Assembly (NCBI GenBank): GCA_022709905.1
Contig: JAKLHY010000001.1
Location: 265,463 to 329,462 of the forward strand
DNA length: 64,000 nt
DNA from: Verrucomicrobiota bacterium
GTDB taxonomy: Bacteria; Verrucomicrobiota; Verrucomicrobiia; Limisphaerales; UBA1319
Direction of reading: 5' to 3'
The number at the start of each line of letters is the position of its first letter. Positions within the stretch are counted from its first letter, which is position 1. Positions 54,680-63,804 of the stretch are shown here, piece after piece. The notes beneath the pieces were generated by a model, which ran no database searches, was not told the DNA's origin, and saw nothing but the letters and a program-made list of their open reading frames with translations. The position numbers and the translations under genes were made by a program.

Positions 54680-57600
54680 TCAAGCGTTGGGCGACGGCGA
54701 ACACAGCCTTGACACTTGCTGGATCAACTTGGCGACTTCATAGGGTTTTTGGATAAAACCGGCCAAGCCATAGCCTGCGAAACGTTCGTTGAGTTCGTGT
54801 TCGTCAAAACCGCTGGCCAATAGTACCCGAATTTCAGGCCGAATGCGGCGCAGTTCGGAATAAGCCCGCATACCGTCCATCTTGGGCATGGTGAGATCCA
54901 GGATGACGCAGGAGATCTCCCGGGACTTCTTTTGGAAAATGGCGATCGCCTCTTCACCATCGGCGGCGCAAAGCACTTGCAGTCCTTGGCGACTCAGGAT
55001 CCGGGCCGCAAGCATGCGAACGGGTTCCTCGTCGTCGACGATCAGCACAGTGCCGGAAGCCTGTGCCGGTAGGGGGGAAGGCGAGGCCCCCGGCTGGTGG
55101 TTCGAGGATTCGGGACAGGCGGTTTCAGTGATATTCGCGGGAAACAAGACCTGGATGGTTGTGCCGCGTCCGACCACGCTAGAGACCAGGATGCAACCTT
55201 TATGGCCTCGGACGGCGCCGAGAACCGCCGACAAACCCAGGCCCCGTCCGGTGAACTTAGTGGTAAAGAATGGATCAAAGAGCCGTTGTTGCACCGATTC
55301 GTCCATGCCGCAACCCGTGTCTGAGACCTCAAGAAAAACATAATGGCCCGGAGCCGCCTTTTCCGTCAGCCGGCTTTTGGCCAGAAAGGCCTCATCGCAA
55401 TCCCGCACGCCTGTGGCGAGGGTGATCGATCCGATCTGGTCGCCGATGGCCTCGGACGCGTTGGTGATGAGGTTCATCACAATCTGCTGCACCTGAGCGG
55501 CATCAGCGTGAATGCGCGGCAACGATCGATTCACTTGCAGGTGCAGAGTCGCATTCTTGGAGATGGAAACCTTGAGCAGTTGCGCCATTTCTTCCACCAA
55601 TTCGGTCAGGTCCAGATCGCGAATGTTGAACTTGCCCCGGCCGGAGTAGGCGAGCATTTGCCGGGTCAGATCGGCGGCCCGGCGGGTTGCCTGCGACGCT
55701 TCGCTGAGACTCAAACGGGCCGGGGACAGCTCCGAGGTGTCCATCAGGGCGACTTCAATATTTCCAAGGATCGCGGTGAGCAGGTTGTTGAAATCGTGGG
55801 CGATGCCGCCGGCCAGCACTCCCAGACTCTCGAGTTTCTGAGCGTGCAGTAACCTGCGGTCCATCTCCAGGCGTTGTTCCTCCGCCTTCTTGCGTTCGGT
55901 CAAGTCGATGGCCAAGCAGAACAACTGGGCAGGGCTCGCGGCGGCACGGAGCACAACATAACTCGTGAACACCGGCACCTGGGAGCCATTTTTCCGTCGA
56001 AGCAACCATTCGACCGGCGGATGGGATTCCCCGGTTTCGGCCATGGAGCGGATGACAGACAACACCGCGTTGCGGGTTTCATTCGGGACAACCAAGTCCA
56101 GCAGGTTTTTGTCCAGGGCCTCTTCTGCGGTGTAACCGTACAAGGTTGTGCTGGCTTGATTCCAGTAGGTCACGAGTCCCTCCGGACCGAATCCCTGCAC
56201 TGCCACATTCGGCGTGCTTTCCAGCAGCTTGCGGAACCGGGCCTCGCTGACTTCAAGCGCTTCGGCGGCTCGCTGGCGATCGGCAATGAATCGCGCCTGC
56301 TGTGCATTCTGGAATGCCTTGAGGGATAATTCGTTAGCGAAGCAAAACAGAGCCTGAGCGACCTTGATAAATTGCTCGCGCGACATGACCGGCACCTCCG
56401 CAAGCGCCTGCTGGAACTGCTCACGATCTGCGCCAATTTCGTCCGCATACTTAAGCATTTGGATGTCGTCTTGGGCCTCATTACGCACCTGTCCAATCAG
56501 CCAGTTAGCCACATGTTTACCTCCCACCGAAATGCTGGCTCCCGCATCCCAGAGCCCGCCGCTCAGACAGGTTTGGACAACCGGCCCGGATGGATTGTAG
56601 CTTCCCAACACGGCGTCGGACTTATAGCAGTTGGCCAATCCCTTCGGAGTTTTTCGGATGACCTCATTGCAGAGGCGGCAGAAATTGCTTGGCCTCGTGA
56701 TCGGGGTTCCATCGGGATGCGTAATAATGGAGGCCACGCCCGTCGCATTGGCGAAGGCATCCTGGATGCGTTGGATGTCCTGGATATTGAAAAGATCAGA
56801 AAACTGGAAGGAAGATGGATCGTCCAAAGGCTGGGTCAGAGCGAGCACTCGCATCCGCAAAGATTCCTCCACCAGTTTGCGTTCCGTTACATCCCGGAAA
56901 ACGCTGAGGATTGCCGGTTGGTCGCCGTCGGGATTGAGGAGGGAATTTGTGACCGCAAACCAGACTTCCTTGCCATTCCATAGTCTAAGCTTACGTTCGA
57001 CGTAACGATCCAGGGTTTTGTTTGCGTAACGATTCAGATACTGCTCCAAGGCGTGCTTTCCCTGCTCCGCTTCGTAGATGGTGGCGAGACTCTGTCCCTC
57101 AAGTTCCTCCCGGGATTTGCCCGTCAGCTCACAGAACGCCTGGTTGACCCGCAGCATGATCCCCCGGTGATCCAGCAACCGCAAACCGTCGATCGAGCTT
57201 TCCCAAACCAGCCGGAACTGGGCTTCCGATTGTCGCAAGGATCGTTCCTGCTGCCGGTGACTCGACACATCCTGGAACACCAGAACAGCTCCTGTGACGG
57301 CGCCCTCGTCGTCCAGAATGGGCGCGGCGCCGTCATCGATGGGCGTCTCGTGTCCTTCGCGGTCAATCAAGATCGTGTGGCTCGGGAGGCTGACCACCGC
57401 TTTCTCGCGCAAAGCCCGCGCGATCGCGTCTTCCACCGGCTGGCGGTTCGATTCGCTGATGATCCTGAAGATTTCGCCCAACGGGCGTCCCTGGGCTTGA
57501 GCGATTGACCAGCCTGTGAGGGTTTCCGCCACCCGATTCATGAAAGTCACCCGTCCCTCGGGATCGGTCGCAATTACCCCGTCCCCAATGCTTCTCAAGG

Positions 57601-58015
57601 TGGTGGCATACCGGCGCTCGCTTTGCCGCAGGCGTTCCTCGGCCTGGTGCTTGTAGAGCGCCATCTCGATGACGGACTTGATTTCACGGTCTTCAAAGGG
57701 CTTGACAATATAGCCGAACGGTTCCGTGACCTTGGCTCGCTGCAGCGTCGTGTCCTCCGCGTATGCCGTCAGGTAGACCACGGGCAGACGCCAGCGCTGG
57801 CGCACCTGATCGGCCACCGCAATCCCGTCCAGGGCTCCTTTGAGCCGGATGTCCATCAACACCAGATCGGGTCGGTGGTTCTCGAGCTCAGCCAGGACAT
57901 CCTCTCCCCGGCTGAAGACCCCGCTGATTTCATACCCTAATAACGTGAGCCGGTCCCTGATATCGAGGGATACAATGACTTCGTCTTCGACCACCAAAAT
58001 GCGGGCGGGCTTCAT
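54680..58015 (-). CDS. Hybrid histidine kinase REC-PAS-PAS-PocR-PAS-HK-REC
   Basis: Giant cytoplasmic two-component protein of 1111 residues. Domains in order: receiver (1-120, Asp55 in VLMDIRL), PAS (about 130-250), PAS (260-380), a PocR sensor domain (395-565; FSDLFNIQDIQRIQDAFANATG, ITRPSNFCRLCNEVIRKTPKGLANCYKSD), PAS (590-715), dimerisation/H-box (GGIAHDFNNLLTAILGN), ATPase (NLITNASEAIG, DTGCGM, FTTKFTGRGLGLSA), and a C-terminal receiver (985-1105, VILDLTMPKMDG). No membrane segments. PocR domains bind small organic ligands such as diols or aldehydes. It is 8 bp downstream of the LytS-like kinase gene, so the two probably work together. Confidence 0.9.
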   Translation of the reverse strand: MKPARILVVEDEVIVSLDIRDRLTLLGYEISGVFSRGEDVLAELENHRPDLVLMDIRLKGALDGIAVADQVRQRWRLPVVYLTAYAEDTTLQRAKVTEPFGYIVKPFEDREIKSVIEMALYKHQAEERLRQSERRYATTLRSIGDGVIATDPEGRVTFMNRVAETLTGWSIAQAQGRPLGEIFRIISESNRQPVEDAIARALREKAVVSLPSHTILIDREGHETPIDDGAAPILDDEGAVTGAVLVFQDVSSHRQQERSLRQSEAQFRLVWESSIDGLRLLDHRGIMLRVNQAFCELTGKSREELEGQSLATIYEAEQGKHALEQYLNRYANKTLDRYVERKLRLWNGKEVWFAVTNSLLNPDGDQPAILSVFRDVTERKLVEESLRMRVLALTQPLDDPSSFQFSDLFNIQDIQRIQDAFANATGVASIITHPDGTPITRPSNFCRLCNEVIRKTPKGLANCYKSDAVLGSYNPSGPVVQTCLSGGLWDAGASISVGGKHVANWLIGQVRNEAQDDIQMLKYADEIGADREQFQQALAEVPVMSREQFIKVAQALFCFANELSLKAFQNAQQARFIADRQRAAEALEVSEARFRKLLESTPNVAVQGFGPEGLVTYWNQASTTLYGYTAEEALDKNLLDLVVPNETRNAVLSVIRSMAETGESHPPVEWLLRRKNGSQVPVFTSYVVLRAAASPAQLFCLAIDLTERKKAEEQRLEMDRRLLHAQKLESLGVLAGGIAHDFNNLLTAILGNIEVALMDTSELSPARLSLSEASQATRRAADLTRQMLAYSGRGKFNIRDLDLTELVEEMAQLLKVSISKNATLHLQVNRSLPRIHADAAQVQQIVMNLITNASEAIGDQIGSITLATGVRDCDEAFLAKSRLTEKAAPGHYVFLEVSDTGCGMDESVQQRLFDPFFTTKFTGRGLGLSAVLGAVRGHKGCILVSSVVGRGTTIQVLFPANITETACPESSNHQPGASPSPLPAQASGTVLIVDDEEPVRMLAARILSRQGLQVLCAADGEEAIAIFQKKSREISCVILDLTMPKMDGMRAYSELRRIRPEIRVLLASGFDEHELNERFAGYGLAGFIQKPYEVAKLIQQVSRLCSPSPNA

Positions 58016-58023
58016 AAAGTTTT

Positions 58024-60003
58024 CTAGGATTCGGATGGGCGCTGGGGAAACACAATTTGGAACATCGTTCCTCCGTCGTTGCTCACGGTCATTTTTCCGT
58101 CCAGCTGGTCGACCAGGCTGCGGACCAGCCGCAAGCCCAGGGTGTCGGTCGTTGACAGACCGAGGTCGGAAGGAAGCCCCCTGCCATTGTCCTCGACTTG
58201 CAGCAGGTATTGTTGCTCATTCGGGGCTTGTAATTGAACGGCAATCATGCCGCCCGGCCGGTTCGGGAAGGCGTGCTTCAGGGCGTTCGAAACCAACTCA
58301 TGGATGATCAAACCGACCGGAATCGCCCGATCCAAGTCCAGGTCAATGTCGACGATCTGCTGTCGCAGGATAATATTGCGCATATCGGAGGCATAAGACC
58401 GGGCGATCTGGGCGCACAAAACGTCGACATAACGAGAAAAGTTGATGCGGGCCAGGTTATCCGAGGCATATAGGGTTTCGTGAAGCAGCGCCATCGCCCG
58501 GATTCGGCTCTGGATATCGGTCAGGAACTCCGCAATCCCTGGATGATCAAGCCGGCGGCATCCCAGATTGAGCAGGCTGCTGACAATCTGGAGGTTGTTC
58601 TTAACGCGATGATGCACTTCCTTCAGCAAGGCCTCCTTTTCCTCGAGCGAGGATCGGAGGGCTTGCTCGGCCCGCTTGCGCTCGGTGATATCCAAGGCCG
58701 TGAATGTGACCCCCTGAGAGAGGTCTTCCGGTACCATGGGAGTGGAGCTGAGCAGCACGTCCAGGACGTGCCCGTCCTTGTGCCGCCAATGAGTCTCGAC
58801 CGTGCCGGTTCCGAATCGCCGGATCTGCTCGTATTTCTCCCGCCCGACATATTCGAACTCCTCGTCGGTGGGATAAAGCAGCCGCGCGCTTTGACCGTTC
58901 AGCTCGGTGGGGGCATAGCCGGTCATTTCGCTCAACCGTTCGTTGCACCACCCCACGACACGCTGTTTGACCACGCCAATGCCGACAGGGGCCGAACGGA
59001 AAATGCTTTGGAGCATGGCTTGGCTTTCCCGCAATTTCTCTTCTGTTCGACGACGCTCCGTAATGTCGAAGACGACCCCCTCGATGGCTGTCGCCCGGCC
59101 CGTCATGTCGCGATCCAGGACGTTATACTGATAGAGCCATCGAGTTTCTCCTGATGCCAGCAGGATTTGAAATTCGCAGGTCGGGGGCGCCTTGCCTTCC
59201 ATCAGTTCTTTCCGGGCTTCCTGGAAGAATTGCAGGGACTGAGGGTGGATCGAATTTTCGATTAAGCCGGGATTTTTATAGAAAGCTTCAGGCGGATAGC
59301 CCGTAATTTTGGTGCAGGAGGGGCTGATGGACTCATACTGGCCCTGGGGAATTGACATCCGGAAGATGTAAAAAGGTGTGCTTTCCGAGAGACGTTGAAA
59401 TCTCTCCTCGGCTTGGTGCAAGGCATCGAACAACTGGGAGCGGGCTTCCTGATCGGAAAGAATTTTGCCCATGAGTACGGTCGCCAGCGGATAGGTCAGC
59501 ATGACCGGCCATCCTATGCGTCCCAGCACCTCCATCCTCATGCCGGGAGGCAGCGCCAGGGTCATCAGGAGCATGGCCAGGTGGACCCAGATTCCGAAGG
59601 CCAGCAGTTGCATTGCCGACATCTCATGGCCCGAGCGCTGACGTCGCCAATGGTAGCCGGCGCCGATCAGGGCGGACGACAAGATCACCAGCACACCCAT
59701 GTAAACCCCCGGGCCTCCTTGAAGAATCCGGCAGAGGATCGTCATCGTGCTGGCGACAGCGGCAGCCCATGGCCCGAAAAACAAGCCGCTCAAACTGATC
59801 GTGACCGAGCGGCCGTCGAAGATCAAACCCGGGCTATAAACAAACGGACGCAGCATGCCGATGACCGCCGCGCTCCCGAACAGGAATCCCTGGAGCAATG
59901 AGCCGGGAAGCGTCCGGCGTTTCCATCGGAAATCGATGAATCCCGAGATCACGCTAAAAGCGATGAGCAGTGTCAGGTTATATATGAGATCAATGACGAT
60001 CAT
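58024..60003 (-). CDS. LytS-like sensor kinase with PAS domains
   Basis: Membrane sensor of 659 residues. The first 185 are a 5TM/LytS-type membrane sensor (SGFIDFRWKRRTLPGSLLQGFLFGSAAVIG; SLSGLFFGPWAAAVASTMTIL). Two PAS domains follow (about 205-325 and 330-450). The kinase domain is of the HisKA_2/HWE type: KEVHHRVKNNLQIVSSLLNL with the phospho-His, then EFLTDIQSRIRAMALLHETLY, the N-box HELVSNALKHAFP and DNGRGLPSDL. The same module in other bacteria responds to murein or growth-state signals. It abuts the hybrid kinase, whose first receiver is the natural partner. Confidence 0.88.
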   Translation of the reverse strand: MIVIDLIYNLTLLIAFSVISGFIDFRWKRRTLPGSLLQGFLFGSAAVIGMLRPFVYSPGLIFDGRSVTISLSGLFFGPWAAAVASTMTILCRILQGGPGVYMGVLVILSSALIGAGYHWRRQRSGHEMSAMQLLAFGIWVHLAMLLMTLALPPGMRMEVLGRIGWPVMLTYPLATVLMGKILSDQEARSQLFDALHQAEERFQRLSESTPFYIFRMSIPQGQYESISPSCTKITGYPPEAFYKNPGLIENSIHPQSLQFFQEARKELMEGKAPPTCEFQILLASGETRWLYQYNVLDRDMTGRATAIEGVVFDITERRRTEEKLRESQAMLQSIFRSAPVGIGVVKQRVVGWCNERLSEMTGYAPTELNGQSARLLYPTDEEFEYVGREKYEQIRRFGTGTVETHWRHKDGHVLDVLLSSTPMVPEDLSQGVTFTALDITERKRAEQALRSSLEEKEALLKEVHHRVKNNLQIVSSLLNLGCRRLDHPGIAEFLTDIQSRIRAMALLHETLYASDNLARINFSRYVDVLCAQIARSYASDMRNIILRQQIVDIDLDLDRAIPVGLIIHELVSNALKHAFPNRPGGMIAVQLQAPNEQQYLLQVEDNGRGLPSDLGLSTTDTLGLRLVRSLVDQLDGKMTVSNDGGTMFQIVFPQRPSES

Positions 60004-60120
60004 GGGCGTATCCTTCCATCCTGCCTGTTTGGCGGGCGGGCTGGAAGCTCGGGACGTTCCAGCGATCCATCAGACCTTCGGATCCACGGGCGGCTGTTAT
60101 AGCCGATGACTCTGCGGATT

Positions 60121-60684
60121 TCAATCAGGTTTCAGACCGGCTTGAGAACGATAATGTTCTTGACGTCTCAGGACGGATTCCACGTAAAGCTTGGTTTTGG
60201 GGAACCCGATCTGCGCGATGAACCGGGCGCTGTTGGTGGCCGCGGCGCCACTGTTCCACCGCAACGAGTTGCTCCGGCCGGCGTTATAGTCGGCCAGGGC
60301 ATACGGGACCGGGTTGTCCACACCGCGATACCGCGACATCAGCTTCCACAAATACCAGGTGCCAGCCAAAATGTTGCTCTGAGGATGCTGGAGATGTTCG
60401 AAACTGAAGTTCCGGATTCGCTCGGATTGCGCCCATTCCTGGGCTGCCGCCGGGCGGATCTGCATCAAGCCCAGTTCACCCGAGGATCCCCGGACGTTCG
60501 ATTCAAAGCTGCTTTCGCGCCAGATGACCGCCTTAATCAGAGCCGCTTCGATGCCGTATCGTCGGGCTGCCACGATGATTTCACGGTCATAACGATGTTC
60601 CCGGCGCCCCCGCCACCACCACCAACCAGTGATTCCATCCATGGACAGCAAGACCACCAGTATCCAAAACCACATCCGCTTCAC
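60121..60684 (-). CDS. SLT-type lytic transglycosylase
   Basis: Exported protein of 187 residues with an N-terminal membrane anchor (MWFWILVVLLSMDGITGWWWW). The transglycosylase SLT core is intact: ALIKAVIWRESSFESNVRGSSGELGLMQIRPAAAQEW, with the catalytic Glu in ESSF, then GTWYLWKLMSRYRG and YALADYNAGRSN. It cleaves peptidoglycan glycan strands non-hydrolytically. Short for the family (single SLT domain). Divergent from priA. Confidence 0.9.
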   Translation of the reverse strand: MKRMWFWILVVLLSMDGITGWWWWRGRREHRYDREIIVAARRYGIEAALIKAVIWRESSFESNVRGSSGELGLMQIRPAAAQEWAQSERIRNFSFEHLQHPQSNILAGTWYLWKLMSRYRGVDNPVPYALADYNAGRSNSLRWNSGAAATNSARFIAQIGFPKTKLYVESVLRRQEHYRSQAGLKPD

Positions 60685-60794
60685 CGGTCTATCCTATTGA
60701 TCGGGGACCTCCGCGTCGAGACTGTCGGCATTGAATTCGGTGGAAAACACCGCTCGACATTTCTCCATCCGGCAGCCACATTGCGGCGCGGATC

Positions 60795-63038
60795 ATGATT
60801 GCGCGAGTTACCCTGGAAGTTGCGATTCGCAAGGAATTCGACTATCTCGTCCCTCCGGAGTTGGCGGAACAGGTCGAGGTGGGCACCCGTGTGAAGGTCC
60901 CGTTTGGCGCCCGACAGGTCTTCGGGTGTGTCACCGCCCTCCCGGAATCCTCCCCCCATGCGAAACTCCGTTCTCTCACGGCGGTCATAAGTCGTCCTTC
61001 TCTCATTACCCCCCGGGTTTTGGATCTGGCTCGTTGGATTGCGGACTATTATTGTTGTCCGACCGAGTCGGCCCTGAGGAGTGTTCTTCCGGAGGTTGTG
61101 CGCCAGGAAAAGGAAGCCTGGCGTTACCAGCGAATGGCCCGACGGCCCGCAAATCCCGATACCCCAGCCCGGCTGACTCAACGTCAGCAGGAAATTCTTC
61201 AACTGCTGGAACCCGGCGCCGAGATGCCTGTGTCACGGCTCCTGGAAAAGGCTCGCACCACGTTGTCCACTCTTAAGCGCCTGGAGTCACTCGGTTGTTT
61301 GATCCTGAGCCAGTCGATCACAGAACGCGATCCTTACGCTCACGAGACCATCCTGCCGACCGAACCTCTCTGCTTAAACCCGGAGCAATCCGCCGCGCTG
61401 GACCGGATCATTCGGGCGATGGATGGCCAGCGGGCTCACGCGGGCGGCGGACGGCCGGAAGCTCAGCCATTCCTTCTCCATGGCGTCACGGGGAGCGGCA
61501 AGACGGAAATCTATCTTCAAGCGATCGCTCATGCCCTGAAAAACGGCCAGGGAGCAATTGTTTTGGTGCCCGAGATTTCCCTCACCCCGCAAACCGTGGA
61601 GCGTTTCAAGGCGCGTTTTTGCGCCGGACCTTTGCGCACCTTGGTCGCGGTTCTTCACAGCCATCTTTCGGCCGGGGAACGCCACGATGAATGGCATAAG
61701 ATCCGCCAGGGACGGTCCCGCATCGTCATCGGGGCGCGTTCAGCCATTTTTGCGCCGGTGGAACCTCTCGGGCTCATCGTGGTCGATGAAGAACACGAGC
61801 ACTCCTACAAACAGGAGGAAGCCCCTCGATACCATGCCCGCGACGTCGCCGTCGTCCGGGGTTGGCGGGAGAAAGCCGTGGTGGTTCTGGGCTCCGCCAC
61901 CCCGTCTCTGGAAAGCTATTTCAACGCCCGTCGCGGCAAGTACTGTCTGCTGGAGTTGCCGACTCGCGTGGACGATCAGAAACTGCCGCTTGTCCGAGTC
62001 ATCGACATGCGATCCGAAGGCCGCCACGACAAAGGCCCGCCGGTTTTTTCCAGGCGCCTTCGGGAAGCCATCGCCCAACGGTTGGAACGTAAAGAACAGG
62101 TCATGCTGTTTCTCAATCGCCGCGGCTATGCTTCCTCCCTCCAATGTCCCAAATGCGGTTACGTCGCCGGTTGCCCCCAATGCAGCCTTGCGCTCACCTA
62201 TCATCGTCGGGATCAGGTTCTCCGATGTCACCTCTGCGGACACCAGGCCCCCGCGCCCGTTGTCTGTCCTTCGGAAACCTGTCGCAATCCGGCCATCCGC
62301 TACGCCGGCCTGGGAACTGAAAAAGTCGAGGATATCCTCGGCCAGATCTTTCCCCGGGCGGTCATTAGCCGCATGGACTCGGATGTCATGAAACGGAAAG
62401 AGGATTATCGCCGGGTCCTGGGTGATTTCCGAACCGGAAAGATTGATATCCTGGTCGGCACCCAGATGATCGCCAAGGGATTGCATTTTCCCAACGTGAC
62501 CCTTGTGGGCATCATTTACGCGGACCTGGGTTTGCATGTGCCCGACTTTCGAGCCGGGGAACGCACCTTTCAACTGTTGACCCAAGTGGCGGGTCGCGCC
62601 GGCCGGGGTGACGTGGAAGGCGAAGTGATCGTCCAAACCCTGACTCCGTATCATCCCGCCATCCAGTTTGCCAGACGCCATGACTACGCCGGATTCTACG
62701 AGCAGGAGATCGAGTTTCGGGAGCAGTTGCAGTATCCTCCGGCCAGTCATGCGGCCCTGCTGACACTGCGGGGGCGGAATGAGGATAAGGTGCGGTTCAC
62801 CGCGGACCACCTGCGCCGGTGTCTCGACGCGTTGATCCCTCATTTCAAAGGCCTGATCCTGGCTGGACCGGCTCCCGCCCCCCTGCTGCGCGCCGAGTCC
62901 TATTACCGGTATCAGATCATGCTGCGCACCCGGCAAATGAGCCGCCTCAGCCGCGCCTTGGCCGAATTGGTCGCCAGCCAAAAACTGCCTGAGGACACTT
63001 TTCTGGCTGTGGATATTGATCCGATGAGCCTGCTTTGA
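60795..63038 (+). CDS. priA: Primosomal replication protein N' (PriA helicase)
   Basis: DNA helicase of 747 residues that restarts stalled replication forks. The N-terminal 3'-DNA-binding domain (MIARVTLEVAIRKEFDYLVP) precedes the helicase core: Walker A GVTGSGKTEIYL near residue 235, DEEH box VVDEEHEHSYKQEEAPRYHARDVAV near 335, then the zinc-binding Cys region (CPKCGYVAGCPQC, CHLCGHQ, CPSETC; about 450-495) and helicase motifs GTEKVEDIL and ILVGTQMIAKGLHFPNV. Full length for PriA. The start at 60795 fits the conserved N-terminus. Confidence 0.97.
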   Translation: MIARVTLEVAIRKEFDYLVPPELAEQVEVGTRVKVPFGARQVFGCVTALPESSPHAKLRSLTAVISRPSLITPRVLDLARWIADYYCCPTESALRSVLPEVVRQEKEAWRYQRMARRPANPDTPARLTQRQQEILQLLEPGAEMPVSRLLEKARTTLSTLKRLESLGCLILSQSITERDPYAHETILPTEPLCLNPEQSAALDRIIRAMDGQRAHAGGGRPEAQPFLLHGVTGSGKTEIYLQAIAHALKNGQGAIVLVPEISLTPQTVERFKARFCAGPLRTLVAVLHSHLSAGERHDEWHKIRQGRSRIVIGARSAIFAPVEPLGLIVVDEEHEHSYKQEEAPRYHARDVAVVRGWREKAVVVLGSATPSLESYFNARRGKYCLLELPTRVDDQKLPLVRVIDMRSEGRHDKGPPVFSRRLREAIAQRLERKEQVMLFLNRRGYASSLQCPKCGYVAGCPQCSLALTYHRRDQVLRCHLCGHQAPAPVVCPSETCRNPAIRYAGLGTEKVEDILGQIFPRAVISRMDSDVMKRKEDYRRVLGDFRTGKIDILVGTQMIAKGLHFPNVTLVGIIYADLGLHVPDFRAGERTFQLLTQVAGRAGRGDVEGEVIVQTLTPYHPAIQFARRHDYAGFYEQEIEFREQLQYPPASHAALLTLRGRNEDKVRFTADHLRRCLDALIPHFKGLILAGPAPAPLLRAESYYRYQIMLRTRQMSRLSRALAELVASQKLPEDTFLAVDIDPMSLL

Positions 63039-63064
63039 GCCACTTCAATCCAGAGGCCCGGGTT

Positions 63065-63115
63065 CATTCGTGTCGATTGGCGTTCACGGTTGGATTTTCT
63101 TGCGGGTATCTTACG
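63065..63115. repeat. Degenerate ATTCGTG-type dispersed repeat, second copy
   Basis: ttcattcgtgtcgattgg then cgttcacggttggatttt resembles the repeat at 45703-45756 (shared gtcgattggcg, cggttNgatttt). It lies between priA and the lipoprotein gene. Confidence 0.4.
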
Positions 63116-63176
63116 CGCGGATTTGGCCTCATTGAATTGTGGTTGTTTGAAAATCCTCATCACGTTAAGGTGCCGC

Positions 63177-63716
63177 ATGCGCATTATGAACTCTCTTGAC
63201 CTGATTTGCAGGATGGGTCTGATCGCCGCACTGGGGGGGATGGCCCTGGCGGGATGCGGGCAAAAGACCGACGAAGCCATCGCCGAAAAGGCCGCCGAGA
63301 AGGCGATCGCTAAACAAACGGGGGGACCCGCCGATGTCGATCTTAAGGAGGACGGAGTCCGGATCAAAACCAAGGATGGCGAAATGAACTTCTCGTCGGG
63401 CGGCAATCTCCAGGTGCCCGCCAAGTTTCCCTCGGACGTGCTCGTCTATCCGGGAGCCAAACTGCAGACCGCGATCGAAATCCCCGAAGGCTTCTCGCTT
63501 CGTCTGACCACCAAAGATCCTGTGGCCAAGGTGGTGGAAACTTACCTCAAGGAATTGCCCGCTCAGCAGTGGTCAAAGGAGATGTCGATGGACATGGGAT
63601 CGAATTCCATGCTCGCCTTCAAGAAGGAGAACCGGACAGTGAATGTTGTGGTGTCCTCCGAGGACAATGAGACCTCAGTTTCCCTCACCGTGGTGACCGA
63701 GAAGAAGAGCGAGTAA
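63177..63716 (+). CDS. Small lipoprotein
   Basis: Predicted lipoprotein of 179 residues. The signal peptide (LICRMGLIAALGGMALAGC) has a lipobox with Cys near residue 24. A Lys/Ala/Glu-rich segment (EAIAEKAAEKAIAKQTGG) precedes a compact domain with FPSDVLVYPGAKLQTAIEIPEGF and an SMLAFKKENRTVNVVVSSEDNE strand. AAGG six bases before the ATG at 63177 supports this start. No family is recognised beyond a PliI-like or DUF-type lipoprotein; function unknown. Confidence 0.8.
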   Translation: MRIMNSLDLICRMGLIAALGGMALAGCGQKTDEAIAEKAAEKAIAKQTGGPADVDLKEDGVRIKTKDGEMNFSSGGNLQVPAKFPSDVLVYPGAKLQTAIEIPEGFSLRLTTKDPVAKVVETYLKELPAQQWSKEMSMDMGSNSMLAFKKENRTVNVVVSSEDNETSVSLTVVTEKKSE

Positions 63717-63804
63717 TTCCGTTCAGTTCACGGGGATGCCCCTTCGCCGCAAGACGCTCAACTCGCAAGCGTATTGCCGAACGAGAGGCCGTCTTCCGAT
63801 GGAT

